From Tardiphaga sp. (GTDB lineage: Bacteria > Pseudomonadota > Alphaproteobacteria > Rhizobiales > Xanthobacteraceae): a stretch of 5,101 bases of DNA. Both the position numbers and the translations under genes were made by a program. Below the pieces are notes generated by a model. It was not told where the DNA came from. It ran no database searches and saw only the letters and a list, made by a program, of their open reading frames with translations. Positions 1 to 5,101 of this stretch are shown here, in pieces. The stretch spans positions 1 to 5,101 of the forward strand of contig JACMOT010000274.1 in assembly GCA_014377915.1 (NCBI GenBank), in the 5' to 3' direction. Every line of letters starts with the position of its first letter. Positions within the stretch are counted from its first letter, which is position 1.

Positions 1-731
1 CGGATGCGGGCTAGGCCCGGGATCTCACCGAGCCGCCGGCAGAGTTCGCCGAGCCCGACGGTGCGGCCGTTCGCGTCGAGCCAGTGATAGGCGTTGACGT
101 TTTGCCCGAGCAGGGTGATCTCGCGCACGCCATTGTCGGCGAGGCGTTTCACATCATCGATGAATTTTGCGACGGGACGCGAGACTTCGGAGCCGCGCGT
201 GTAGGGCACCACGCAAGAAGTGCAGAACTTGTCGCAGCCTTCCTGCACGGTGACAAAGGAGGAAATGCCGCGGGCGCGGATCGCGGCGGGTTTGGGCGGC
301 GGCAGGAAGCCGAACTTGTCCAGAATCGGGAATTCGGTCTCCAGCGCCCGGCCGCCGGCCTTCGCCTGTGCCAGCAGTTGCGGCAGGTGATGGTAGCTCT
401 GCGGCCCGACCACGACGTCGACCACCGGCGCGCGGCGGATGATCTCGTTGCCCTCGGCCTGCGCCACGCAGCCGGCGACCACGATGTTCATCTGGCGTCC
501 GGTGAGGGCGGCGGCGTCCTTGGCGACGCGCAGCCGGCCGAGCTCGGAATAGACTTTTTCCGAAGCCTTTTCGCGGATGTGGCAGGTGTTGAGGATGACG
601 AGGTCGGCGTCATCGACGCGGGAGGTCTCGACGAACCCTTCCGGCGCCAGCGTGTCGACCATGCGCTGGGCATCGTAGACGTTCATCTGGCAGCCGTAGG
701 ACTTGATATGCAGCTTGCGCGGCTCGGTCAT
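1..731 (-). CDS. miaB: MiaB, tRNA-2-methylthio-N6-dimethylallyladenosine synthase (5' part; C-terminus beyond the left edge)
   Basis: This cytoplasmic radical-SAM enzyme adds the 2-methylthio group to i6A at position 37 of tRNAs that read U-starting codons, using two [4Fe-4S] clusters. Reading the minus strand from ATG 731 gives 243 codons, against roughly 440-475 residues for the whole family. The start [17 protein letters not shown] matches the family's N-terminus. The N-terminal methylthiotransferase domain (about residues 5-115) has its three cluster cysteines at C14, C50 (NTCHIREKA) and C88 (AGCVAQ). The radical-SAM domain begins near residue 157, with C166-x3-C170-x2-C173 followed by VVPYTRG and, further on, [10 protein letters not shown]. 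Residue 172, just before the last cysteine, is Ser (TCT) where the family normally has Phe or Tyr. The rest of the radical-SAM domain and the TRAM domain are not in the window. The gene lies 103 bp downstream of the HAD gene on the same strand. The family call is nearly certain. MtaB and RimO are less likely given the GCQMN and CDKFCT contexts. Confidence 0.97.
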   Translation of the reverse strand, partial: MTEPRKLHIKSYGCQMNVYDAQRMVDTLAPEGFVETSRVDDADLVILNTCHIREKASEKVYSELGRLRVAKDAAALTGRQMNIVVAGCVAQAEGNEIIRRAPVVDVVVGPQSYHHLPQLLAQAKAGGRALETEFPILDKFGFLPPPKPAAIRARGISSFVTVQEGCDKFCTSCVVPYTRGSEVSRPVAKFIDDVKRLADNGVREITLLGQNVNAYHWLDANGRTVGLGELCRRLGEIPGLARI

Positions 732-834
732 GGAACCTGAATGTCGGTAAAAGGCGCGTGCTGCGCAGGGATCAGTTATAGACTCACACCCGAAAAATCC
801 AGCATCTCAACGAACAACAAGCGATCTCAAGCAG
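732..834. other. Intergenic gap upstream of miaB
   Basis: These 103 bp separate the HAD stop codon from the miaB start. No convincing terminator hairpin is visible after the HAD gene. On the minus strand a TATAAC hexamer at 780-775 lies about 44 bp before the miaB ATG and could be a -10 element, but I see no -35 match at a normal distance. The ribosome binding site in front of miaB is weak (an AGG within TTCAGGTTCC). miaB may therefore have its own promoter here or be read through from upstream; the sequence does not decide. Confidence 0.35.
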
Positions 835-1524
835 TTAGGTGGAGAGAAGCGGGCTTCGGACGGCGCCTTGCGTGACCAGTCCCGGCAATTGCCGCATGTC
901 GTTGAAGGTCAGGGTCGCGCCGGCGGCCCGCAACTCGGCAGCGCTGGCGGGATGGCAATGCGCGCCGCCGTGAAAGCCGAACACCGTCATGCCGGCGGCC
1001 GCGGCGCCGGTGACGCCGGGAACGCTGTCCTCGATCACCACGCAACGCGCCGGCGGCACGCCCATTTCGGCCGCGGCAAACAGGAACAGGTCCGGCGCCG
1101 GCTTGCCATTCGTGACCTGGCTGGCCGAAAACAGATGCGGCCCGAAGCCTTCGATCAGGCCGGTGGTGGCGAGGCTGCTGCGAATCCGCGTCGGCGTGCC
1201 GGACGATGCCACGCAGACGCGTTGCGTGATGCGCGCCAGCGCGTCGGCGATATGCGGCACCGGCTGCAATTGCGCGTCGAACACGTGGTCGATGGTCGCT
1301 TTCAATGCCGCAGTATATTCGTCGGGCAGCGCCCGGCCCATCTCCGTCTCGATCTCGGCTCGCGCCTCGCGCGACGAACGGCCGAGGAAACGCTGGTGGA
1401 CCTGTTCGGCCGATATTTCATAGCCGTGCGCGGTCAGCACCTCGGCATGGACGACGCAGGCCAGTGCCTCGCTGTCGACCAGCACGCCGTCGCAATCGAA
1501 GATGACGAGATCGAAGGCCGTCAT
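835..1524 (-). CDS. HAD-superfamily hydrolase, beta-phosphoglucomutase/sugar-phosphatase-like (subfamily IA)
   Basis: This 229-residue protein has the full HAD signature and is probably a cytoplasmic Mg2+-dependent phosphatase or phosphomutase on a small phosphorylated metabolite. Motif I is FDCDGVLVDSE, with nucleophile D10 and acid/base D12. Motif II is ASSGT at 106-110. The motif III lysine is K141 in NGKPAPD, and motif IV is VIEDSVPG with E165 and D166. The helical cap (about residues 17-90) between motifs I and II marks subfamily I. The DGVLVDSE, GKPAPD and EDSxxG combination resembles the GPH/YieH/PGMB group (COG0637-like), whose members include phosphoglycolate phosphatase, 6-phosphogluconate phosphatase and beta-phosphoglucomutase. 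The substrate cannot be read from the sequence. The ATG at 1524 sits directly before the beta-strand leading to motif I, as expected, though the ribosome binding site is weak. It lies 148 bp after fur, across a palindromic repeat, so it may be transcribed separately from the tsaB-rimI-fur group. Confidence 0.9.
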   Translation of the reverse strand: MTAFDLVIFDCDGVLVDSEALACVVHAEVLTAHGYEISAEQVHQRFLGRSSREARAEIETEMGRALPDEYTAALKATIDHVFDAQLQPVPHIADALARITQRVCVASSGTPTRIRSSLATTGLIEGFGPHLFSASQVTNGKPAPDLFLFAAAEMGVPPARCVVIEDSVPGVTGAAAAGMTVFGFHGGAHCHPASAAELRAAGATLTFNDMRQLPGLVTQGAVRSPLLST

Positions 1525-1552
1525 CGTGGGTGACTCGCCGAGCCATCAGCCA

Positions 1553-1638
1553 TCATTGCGAGGAGCGGAGCGACGCGGCAATCCAGACGGTCACAAGGAA
1601 GAACTGGATTGCTTCGTCGCAAGGGCCCCCCGCAATGA
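1553..1638. repeat. Dispersed intergenic palindromic repeat (imperfect inverted repeat)
   Basis: An imperfect inverted repeat fills most of the fur-HAD gap. The outer arms TCATTGCG (1553-1560) and CGCAATGA (1631-1638) are perfect complements. The inner arms, 1570-1586 and 1604-1620, pair over 17 bp with two mismatches, around a loop of 17 nt. The segments between the inner and outer arms (1561-1569 and 1621-1630) do not pair and would form an internal bulge. The plus-strand translation reads HCEERSDAAIQ ... WIASS ... AMT, a string I recognise as the translation of a repeat found many times between genes in Bradyrhizobium and related genomes. It is not a protein. The RNA hairpin could act as a transcription terminator or a processing/stability element after fur. 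Only one copy lies in this window, so the dispersed nature is from knowledge of the group. Confidence 0.8.
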
Positions 1639-1672
1639 CGAGGAGAGATAGAGCCTGTCTCGTACATCACGG

Positions 1673-2125
1673 TCAGGTCGCTTTGTCGTCGTCGAGCGGC
1701 ACGCAATACAGCTCCAGCCGGTGGTCGACGAGCTTATAGCCGAGCCGTGCGGCGACTTCGGCCTGCAGCTTCTCGATTTCCTCGGAGGTAAATTCGATCA
1801 CGGTGCCGTCGCGCAAATTGATCAGATGATCATGGTGGCTGTCGCGCATCTGCTCGTAACGGGCGCGGCCCTCGCGAAAATCGTGCCGCTCGATGATGCC
1901 GGCGTCCTCGAACAGTTTGACCGTGCGGTACACCGTCGAAATCGAGATCTTGTCGTCGACGGCGATGCAGCGGCGGTACAGCTCCTCGACGTCGGGATGG
2001 TCCAGCGCGTCGGCCAGCACACGGGCGATGACGCGGCGCTGCTCGGTCATGCGCATGCCGGTCGCGGCGCAGCGCGCCTCGATTCCGGTGTCCTTGAGCG
2101 CAGGCGTTGATTTGAAGGCAGTCAT
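1673..2125 (-). CDS. fur: Fur/Mur-family metal-responsive transcriptional regulator
   Basis: This 150-residue DNA-binding regulator has the normal length for Fur. The N-terminal winged helix (about residues 15-90) includes MRMTEQRRVIARVL, the recognition-helix region ISISTVYRTVKLFEDAGI and the wing. The dimerisation and metal domain follows. By alignment to E. coli Fur, one metal site is H43, E91, H98 and H100, and the other is H97, D99, E118 and H135, so both are complete. The CxxC that binds structural zinc in E. coli Fur is absent: the matching residues are N103 and D106. This is the pattern I associate with alphaproteobacterial Fur/Mur, proteins reported to respond to manganese as well as iron. 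Irr is unlikely because no haem regulatory motif is seen. The ATG lies 45 bp after the rimI stop, suggesting cotranscription with tsaB-rimI. A strong AGGAGG (2152-2147) lies 21 nt before the ATG, unusually far, and no ATG, GTG or TTG occurs in frame between them. Confidence 0.93.
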   Translation of the reverse strand: MTAFKSTPALKDTGIEARCAATGMRMTEQRRVIARVLADALDHPDVEELYRRCIAVDDKISISTVYRTVKLFEDAGIIERHDFREGRARYEQMRDSHHDHLINLRDGTVIEFTSEEIEKLQAEVAARLGYKLVDHRLELYCVPLDDDKAT

Positions 2126-2170
2126 CGTTCGGTATCCGTTCGCGAGCCTCCTTTTGCCACCGCGGGACGG

Positions 2171-2656
2171 TCAGGACAAGTCGCGCCGCATCACCAGCGC
2201 ATTCAATTCGACGCCATCGGCCTCCTTGTAATAGCGCTCGCGACGCCCGGCGACGGCAAATCCGGCGCGGTCGTACAATCGCCGCGCCGGCGCGTTGTTT
2301 TCTTCCACTTCGAGAAACACGGTGCGAACGCCGCGGCCGGCGAGGTGGCCGAGATGGGTCAGAAACAGCTCGCGCGACAGGCCGCGTCCGCGCTGGCCGG
2401 GCGCCACCGCGATCGACAGGATTTCGGCCTCGTCGGCGGCGAACCGCGATACCGGGAACCCGATGATGGCGCGACGCAGCCGCAGCCGGTGCACCAGCGT
2501 GTTGTTTTCGCGCAGCATCTGCTCGAACTCGGCTTCGCCCCAGCCGCGGTGAAACGACGCGGCGTGCAACTGGGCCAGTCGCCATGCGTCACGCGGCGTG
2601 GCCGGCTCGACCACCGCGGTGCCGCGGCCGAACAGGCGCGAGAGCCAGCCAATCAT
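2171..2656 (-). CDS. rimI: RimI, ribosomal-protein-S18-alanine N-acetyltransferase (GNAT family)
   Basis: This 161-residue GNAT-fold enzyme transfers acetyl from acetyl-CoA to a protein N-terminus, classically that of ribosomal protein S18. The acetyl-CoA pyrophosphate-binding motif is QRGRG at residues 88-92, preceded by the strand EILSIAVAP. The RimI signature FLEVEENNAPARRLYDRAGF follows at 114-133 and includes E116 and Y128, which match the catalytic Glu and Tyr of E. coli RimI. The length is slightly above the usual 145-160 because of a short N-terminal leader (MIGWLSRLFGRG). I chose the ATG at 2656 because it overlaps the tsaB stop as ATGA; the frame stays open further upstream only as an extension inside tsaB. 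That overlap suggests translational coupling. In many bacteria rimI sits beside tsaB or tsaD. The true substrate range in this group is not known from sequence. Confidence 0.94.
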   Translation of the reverse strand: MIGWLSRLFGRGTAVVEPATPRDAWRLAQLHAASFHRGWGEAEFEQMLRENNTLVHRLRLRRAIIGFPVSRFAADEAEILSIAVAPGQRGRGLSRELFLTHLGHLAGRGVRTVFLEVEENNAPARRLYDRAGFAVAGRRERYYKEADGVELNALVMRRDLS

Positions 2657-3348
2657 GAGATCGGCTGCGCCGCATGCGGCAGCGCATTGTTCCGCGGTTT
2701 GGCGTCGGGCGCGCGCAAATAATACGGCCGCGCCAGCGCGACCTCCGGATCGACCGCTGCACCGAGCCAGGCGACCCAGGAAATCTCCGGCGCCGGCTGC
2801 GGATCGATCAGCCGCGGTGGCGCGGCGTCGGCGGGCCATCGCGCGGCCAGAATCCCGGCGGCGTTGCCCACCAGACGCGGCGCCCCGAACCTGGCAGCGT
2901 CGAGCGCCTCGTCGATCGCGATGACCCGCGGTGGCACCAGCGACGTGCCGTCGCCGCTGACGACCTGGAAATAGATATGGTCGTGACGGGCATCGACGGC
3001 GGAGATGATCGGGTGGTCGCCATTCTCGCTGACCAGCGGCGCCGCGTAGGCGGCCAGCGTGGTGACGCCGACGACCGGCCGGTCGGCGGCAAGGCCGATG
3101 CCGCGCGCCGCGGACAGCCCGACGCGCAGGCCGGTGAAGCTGCCGGGACCGGTGGTCACGGCGATCCGATCGAGCGCCGCGAAGCCGATGCCGGACGATT
3201 CCATGATTCGTGCCAGCAGCGGCATCAGCGCCTCGGCATGGCCGCGCTTCATGGGCTGCGACTCATGCGCGATGAGTTGGCTGCTGCGGGTGTCGAGCAC
3301 GCCGGCGGCGCAGGCGTCGAGGGCGGTATCAATGGCAAGAATGAACAT
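2653..3348 (-). CDS. tsaB: TsaB, tRNA threonylcarbamoyladenosine (t6A) biosynthesis protein
   Basis: TsaB (YeaZ) is the ASKHA-fold partner of TsaD and, with TsaE, makes up the complex that transfers threonylcarbamoyl from TsaC-made threonylcarbamoyl-AMP to A37 of ANN-decoding tRNAs. The 231-residue product fits the family length. It opens with the phosphate-1-like strand MFILAIDTALDACAAGV, has H37 in the helix HAEALMPLL, and carries the family hallmark TTGPGSFTGLRVGLSAARG (residues 65-83) followed by GVTTLAAYA. The C-terminus holds PYYLRAPDAK (208-217), also typical. I prefer the ATG at 3348 because it places the first beta-strand directly at the N-terminus; a GTG at 3363 would add five residues (MVGSI) with no better ribosome binding site. 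It is the first gene of the minus-strand group and overlaps rimI by 4 bp. TsaB itself is a scaffold and regulator of TsaD rather than the catalytic subunit. Confidence 0.95.
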   Translation of the reverse strand: MFILAIDTALDACAAGVLDTRSSQLIAHESQPMKRGHAEALMPLLARIMESSGIGFAALDRIAVTTGPGSFTGLRVGLSAARGIGLAADRPVVGVTTLAAYAAPLVSENGDHPIISAVDARHDHIYFQVVSGDGTSLVPPRVIAIDEALDAARFGAPRLVGNAAGILAARWPADAAPPRLIDPQPAPEISWVAWLGAAVDPEVALARPYYLRAPDAKPRNNALPHAAQPIS

Positions 3349-3587
3349 GATGGAGCCTACCACAGTCGAGCAAAAGTCGGCTAGCAGGCTCGGTCGATGA
3401 CCGTCGGAAATACGACATATGTTTCCGCGCGCTTCCGTATTTTATATGTACAGAATTTTAATCAATATTTTTTACCTATAGGTAATTATGAACGCGGTCT
3501 CCGAAACGATCCGCGTCTGATTTTAAATCGCAGCCTCGCCGAATTTAAGTTGCTAGTCCGACTAACAGATCAAGAAGAGATATTTCA
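3349..3587. promoter_or_regulatory. AT-rich divergent intergenic region between tsaB and the chemoreceptor gene
   Basis: These 239 bp must carry the promoters for both tsaB (leftward) and the chemoreceptor gene (rightward). The stretch from about 3415 to 3490 and again 3519-3585 is much richer in A and T than the neighbouring genes. Visible elements are a perfect 14-bp palindrome at 3472-3485, a short dyad GATTT-T-AAATC at 3519-3529, and TAGTC-C-GACTA at 3554-3564. A purine-rich AAGAAGAGA at 3572-3580 is a fair ribosome binding site for the ATG at 3588. I find no confident -35/-10 pair and no sigma-54 TGGCAC-N5-TTGC motif. A 64-codon frame (3397-3591) crosses the region but its codon use argues against a gene. 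Confidence 0.5.
3472..3485. promoter_or_regulatory. Perfect 14-bp palindrome, possible operator
   Basis: TTACCTATAGGTAA is its own reverse complement over 14 bases and lies in the AT-rich divergent region, about 100 bp before the chemoreceptor start and about 125 bp before the tsaB start. With no loop it is suited to binding a dimeric protein rather than to forming an RNA hairpin. I do not recognise it as the site of a named regulator. Confidence 0.35.
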
Positions 3588-5101
3588 ATGACGGGATGGT
3601 GGAGCAGTTTGGCGGCGCGTGATGCGCTGGCCCAGGCCATGGCAATCAACAAATCGCAAGCCGTCATCGAGTTCAATATGGACGGCACCATCCTCACCGC
3701 CAACGATAAGTTTCTCAAGGCGATGGGCTACACGCTGGCGGAGATCCAGGGCAAGCATCACAGTATGTTCGTGCGCGCGGGCACGCGCGACAGCGCGCCC
3801 TATCGCAATTTGTGGGCGTCGCTGAACCGCGGCGAGTACACGTCGGGCGAATTCAAGCGGGTCGGCAAGAACGGCCGCGAGGTCTGGATCCAGGGCTCCT
3901 ACAATCCGATCCTCGATGCCAGCGGCAAGCCGCTCAAGGTCATCAAATTCGTCAGCGATGTCACCGCGCAGAAGCGGCGCAGCCTGGAAGACGCCGGCAA
4001 GATCGAGGCGATCGGTCGCTCGCAGGCCGTCATCGAGTTCAATCTCGACGGCACGATCATCACCGCCAACCAGAAGTTCCTCGACACGATGGGCTACACG
4101 CTGGCGGAGATCCAGGGCAAACATCACAGCCTGTTCCTCGAGCCTTCGACGCGCGACAGCACCGCCTATCAGGCGTTCTGGGCAAGTCTCGGTCGTGGCG
4201 AATACCAGTCCGGCGAATACAAGCGCAGCGGCAAGGGCGGCAAGCCGGTCTGGATTCTCGCCACCTACAATCCGATCCTCGACGACGAAGGCAAGCCGCT
4301 CAAGGTGGTGAAATTCGCCGCCGACGTCACCGAGCAGAAAATCCGCAACGCCAATTCTTCTGGCCAGCTCGATGCCATCGGCAAGTCGCTGGCGGTGATC
4401 GAGTTCGGCATGGATGGCAAGGTACTCACCGCCAACCCGAATTTCCTTGCCGTGATCGGCTATTCGCTGCCGGAAATCCAGGGCAAGCAGCACAGTATGT
4501 TCGTGCTGCCGAATGAGCGCGACGGCGCCGACTATCGCGAATTCTGGGCCGCGCTCAATCGCGGTGAATATCAGGCGCGGGAATTTCAGCGCGTCGGCAA
4601 GGGCGGCAAGCAGGTCTGGATCCAGGCCTCCTATAATCCGATTCTCGATCTCAACGGCAAGCCATTCAAGGTGGTGAAATACGCCACCGACATCACCGCG
4701 CAGGTGGTGACGCGGATGCAGAACGAGCGCGTGCGGGCGATGATGGGGAGCGTCTCTGCCGGCGCCGAGCAGTTGAACTCCTCGGTGCGGGAAATTTCCG
4801 ATGCGATGATCAAATCCAAGGACACGGCGCTGTCGGCGGTGGGCAAGGTCGAACTGGCCGACAGCCAGGCGCAACGGCTCAGTCTCGCGGCGCAGGCGAT
4901 GAGCGGCATCGTCGAACTGATCGGCAACATCACCGGCCAGATCAACCTGCTGGCGCTCAATGCGACGATCGAATCGGCGCGCGCGGGAGAGGCCGGTCGC
5001 GGTTTCGCGGTGGTGGCGTCGGAGGTGAAGAATCTCGCCAACCAGGCCAAGCAGGCGACCGACAAGATCGCCAGCGAGATCGGCAGCCTCAACGGTATTT
5101 C
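3588..5101 (+). CDS. Soluble methyl-accepting chemotaxis protein with three PAS domains (3' end beyond the right edge)
   Basis: This is a cytoplasmic chemoreceptor or energy/redox-type sensor that would control CheA kinase activity through CheW. The 504 codons present contain no transmembrane segment and no HAMP domain; the N-terminus ([18 protein letters not shown]) is short and amphipathic. Three PAS domains with PAC motifs follow at about residues 23-127, 145-249 and 267-371. Each has AVIEF, DGxxxTAN, a GY(T/S)LxEIQGK core, RGEYxxxE(F/Y)xR and VWIxxxYNPILD...GKP(L/F)KV. The signalling domain begins near residue 385, and its highly conserved tip reads [18 protein letters not shown] (451-468) then [15 protein letters not shown]. 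The return helix and any C-terminal CheR-binding tail are beyond the window. The layout resembles BdlA-like PAS-PAS-MCP proteins linked to biofilm dispersal, with one more PAS. The PAS ligand (flavin, haem or none) cannot be read. The start was chosen for its purine-rich site at 3572-3580 and because no earlier in-frame start gives PAS-like sequence. Confidence 0.94.
   Translation, partial: MTGWWSSLAARDALAQAMAINKSQAVIEFNMDGTILTANDKFLKAMGYTLAEIQGKHHSMFVRAGTRDSAPYRNLWASLNRGEYTSGEFKRVGKNGREVWIQGSYNPILDASGKPLKVIKFVSDVTAQKRRSLEDAGKIEAIGRSQAVIEFNLDGTIITANQKFLDTMGYTLAEIQGKHHSLFLEPSTRDSTAYQAFWASLGRGEYQSGEYKRSGKGGKPVWILATYNPILDDEGKPLKVVKFAADVTEQKIRNANSSGQLDAIGKSLAVIEFGMDGKVLTANPNFLAVIGYSLPEIQGKQHSMFVLPNERDGADYREFWAALNRGEYQAREFQRVGKGGKQVWIQASYNPILDLNGKPFKVVKYATDITAQVVTRMQNERVRAMMGSVSAGAEQLNSSVREISDAMIKSKDTALSAVGKVELADSQAQRLSLAAQAMSGIVELIGNITGQINLLALNATIESARAGEAGRGFAVVASEVKNLANQAKQATDKIASEIGSLNGI
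3645..4700 (+). repeat. Three tandem PAS-coding units with an exact 366-bp period
   Basis: The conserved cores at 3645-3968, 4011-4334 and 4377-4700 encode the three PAS/PAC units. Landmarks recur at exactly 122 residues: AVIEF begins at residues 25, 147 and 269, and VWI at 99, 221 and 343. No insertion or deletion separates the units. Copies 1 and 2 are closest at DNA level: 3721-3763 and 4087-4129 match at 42 of 43 bases. Copy 3 is visibly more diverged over the same stretch. This indicates intragenic duplication, with copies 1 and 2 either the most recent pair or kept alike by gene conversion. Confidence 0.9.

Noticed and set aside
84..740. Plus-strand open frame of 218 codons at the left end
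   Set aside because: It lies antisense to miaB, whose cysteine motifs are clear on the minus strand; GC-rich third positions keep the opposite frame open.
868..1533. Plus-strand open frame of 221 codons opposite the HAD gene
   Set aside because: The minus-strand frame has all four HAD motifs; this one shows no recognisable domain and is rich in Arg, Gly and Ala as shadow frames usually are.
1530..1739. Plus-strand 69-codon frame reading HCEERSDAAIQ
   Set aside because: This is the translation of the palindromic intergenic repeat, a common false gene call, and it runs on into the 3' end of fur on the opposite strand.
2124..2160. Twelve-codon GTG-started mini-frame ending as ATGA at the fur start
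   Set aside because: No ribosome binding site precedes the GTG, the AGGAGG lies inside it, and a frame this short is expected by chance.
1830..2585. Minus-strand open frame of 251 codons spanning parts of rimI and fur
   Set aside because: It is an out-of-frame, Arg-rich reading across two well-supported genes.
2674..3384. Plus-strand open frame of 236 codons opposite tsaB
   Set aside because: It is antisense to tsaB, which has family motifs along its full length.
3812..4516. Plus-strand 234-codon frame inside the chemoreceptor gene
   Set aside because: It is a +1/+2 frame shadow; the true frame from 3588 is continuous to the window edge and carries the PAS motifs.
3585..4874. Long minus-strand open frame of 429 codons opposite the chemoreceptor gene
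   Set aside because: It is the antisense shadow of the PAS repeats; its own internal repeats mirror the 366-bp period, and the plus strand carries unmistakable PAS and MCP motifs.

Overview
The window reads as chromosomal housekeeping DNA from an alphaproteobacterium, most likely of the Bradyrhizobium/Rhodopseudomonas group. This rests on high GC with strong G/C at third codon positions, a Fur protein of the rhizobial Fur/Mur type, the gene order tsaB-rimI-fur-...-miaB, and an intergenic palindromic repeat typical of these genomes. The genus is an inference from recalled family features; no database was searched.

From 3348 down to 1, five genes lie on the minus strand. In transcription order they are tsaB (2653-3348, tRNA t6A synthesis), rimI (2171-2656, overlapping tsaB by 4 bp as ATGA), a Fur/Mur metal regulator (1673-2125), a HAD-family phosphatase/phosphomutase (835-1524) and the 5' part of miaB (1-731, running off the left edge). 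The 148-bp gap between fur and the HAD gene holds an imperfect inverted repeat at 1553-1638. A 103-bp gap separates the HAD gene from miaB. tsaB and miaB both modify position 37 of tRNA, and RimI and TsaD-complex genes are commonly neighbours. MiaB is an iron-sulfur enzyme, so a metal regulator between them is plausible context but not proof of a regulatory link.

From 3349 to 3587 there is a divergent intergenic region that is clearly more AT-rich than the rest and contains a perfect 14-bp palindrome. It leads into a plus-strand gene (3588 to the right edge) for a soluble, cytoplasmic methyl-accepting chemotaxis protein. This protein has three tandem PAS domains at an exact 122-residue period, followed by the signalling domain, whose end is outside the window.

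I see no CRISPR array, transposase, RNA gene or clearly new system. The points most worth a second look are the PAS triplication, the serine replacing an aromatic residue in the MiaB radical-SAM motif, the palindrome in front of the chemoreceptor gene, and the HAD gene sitting beside a dispersed repeat.
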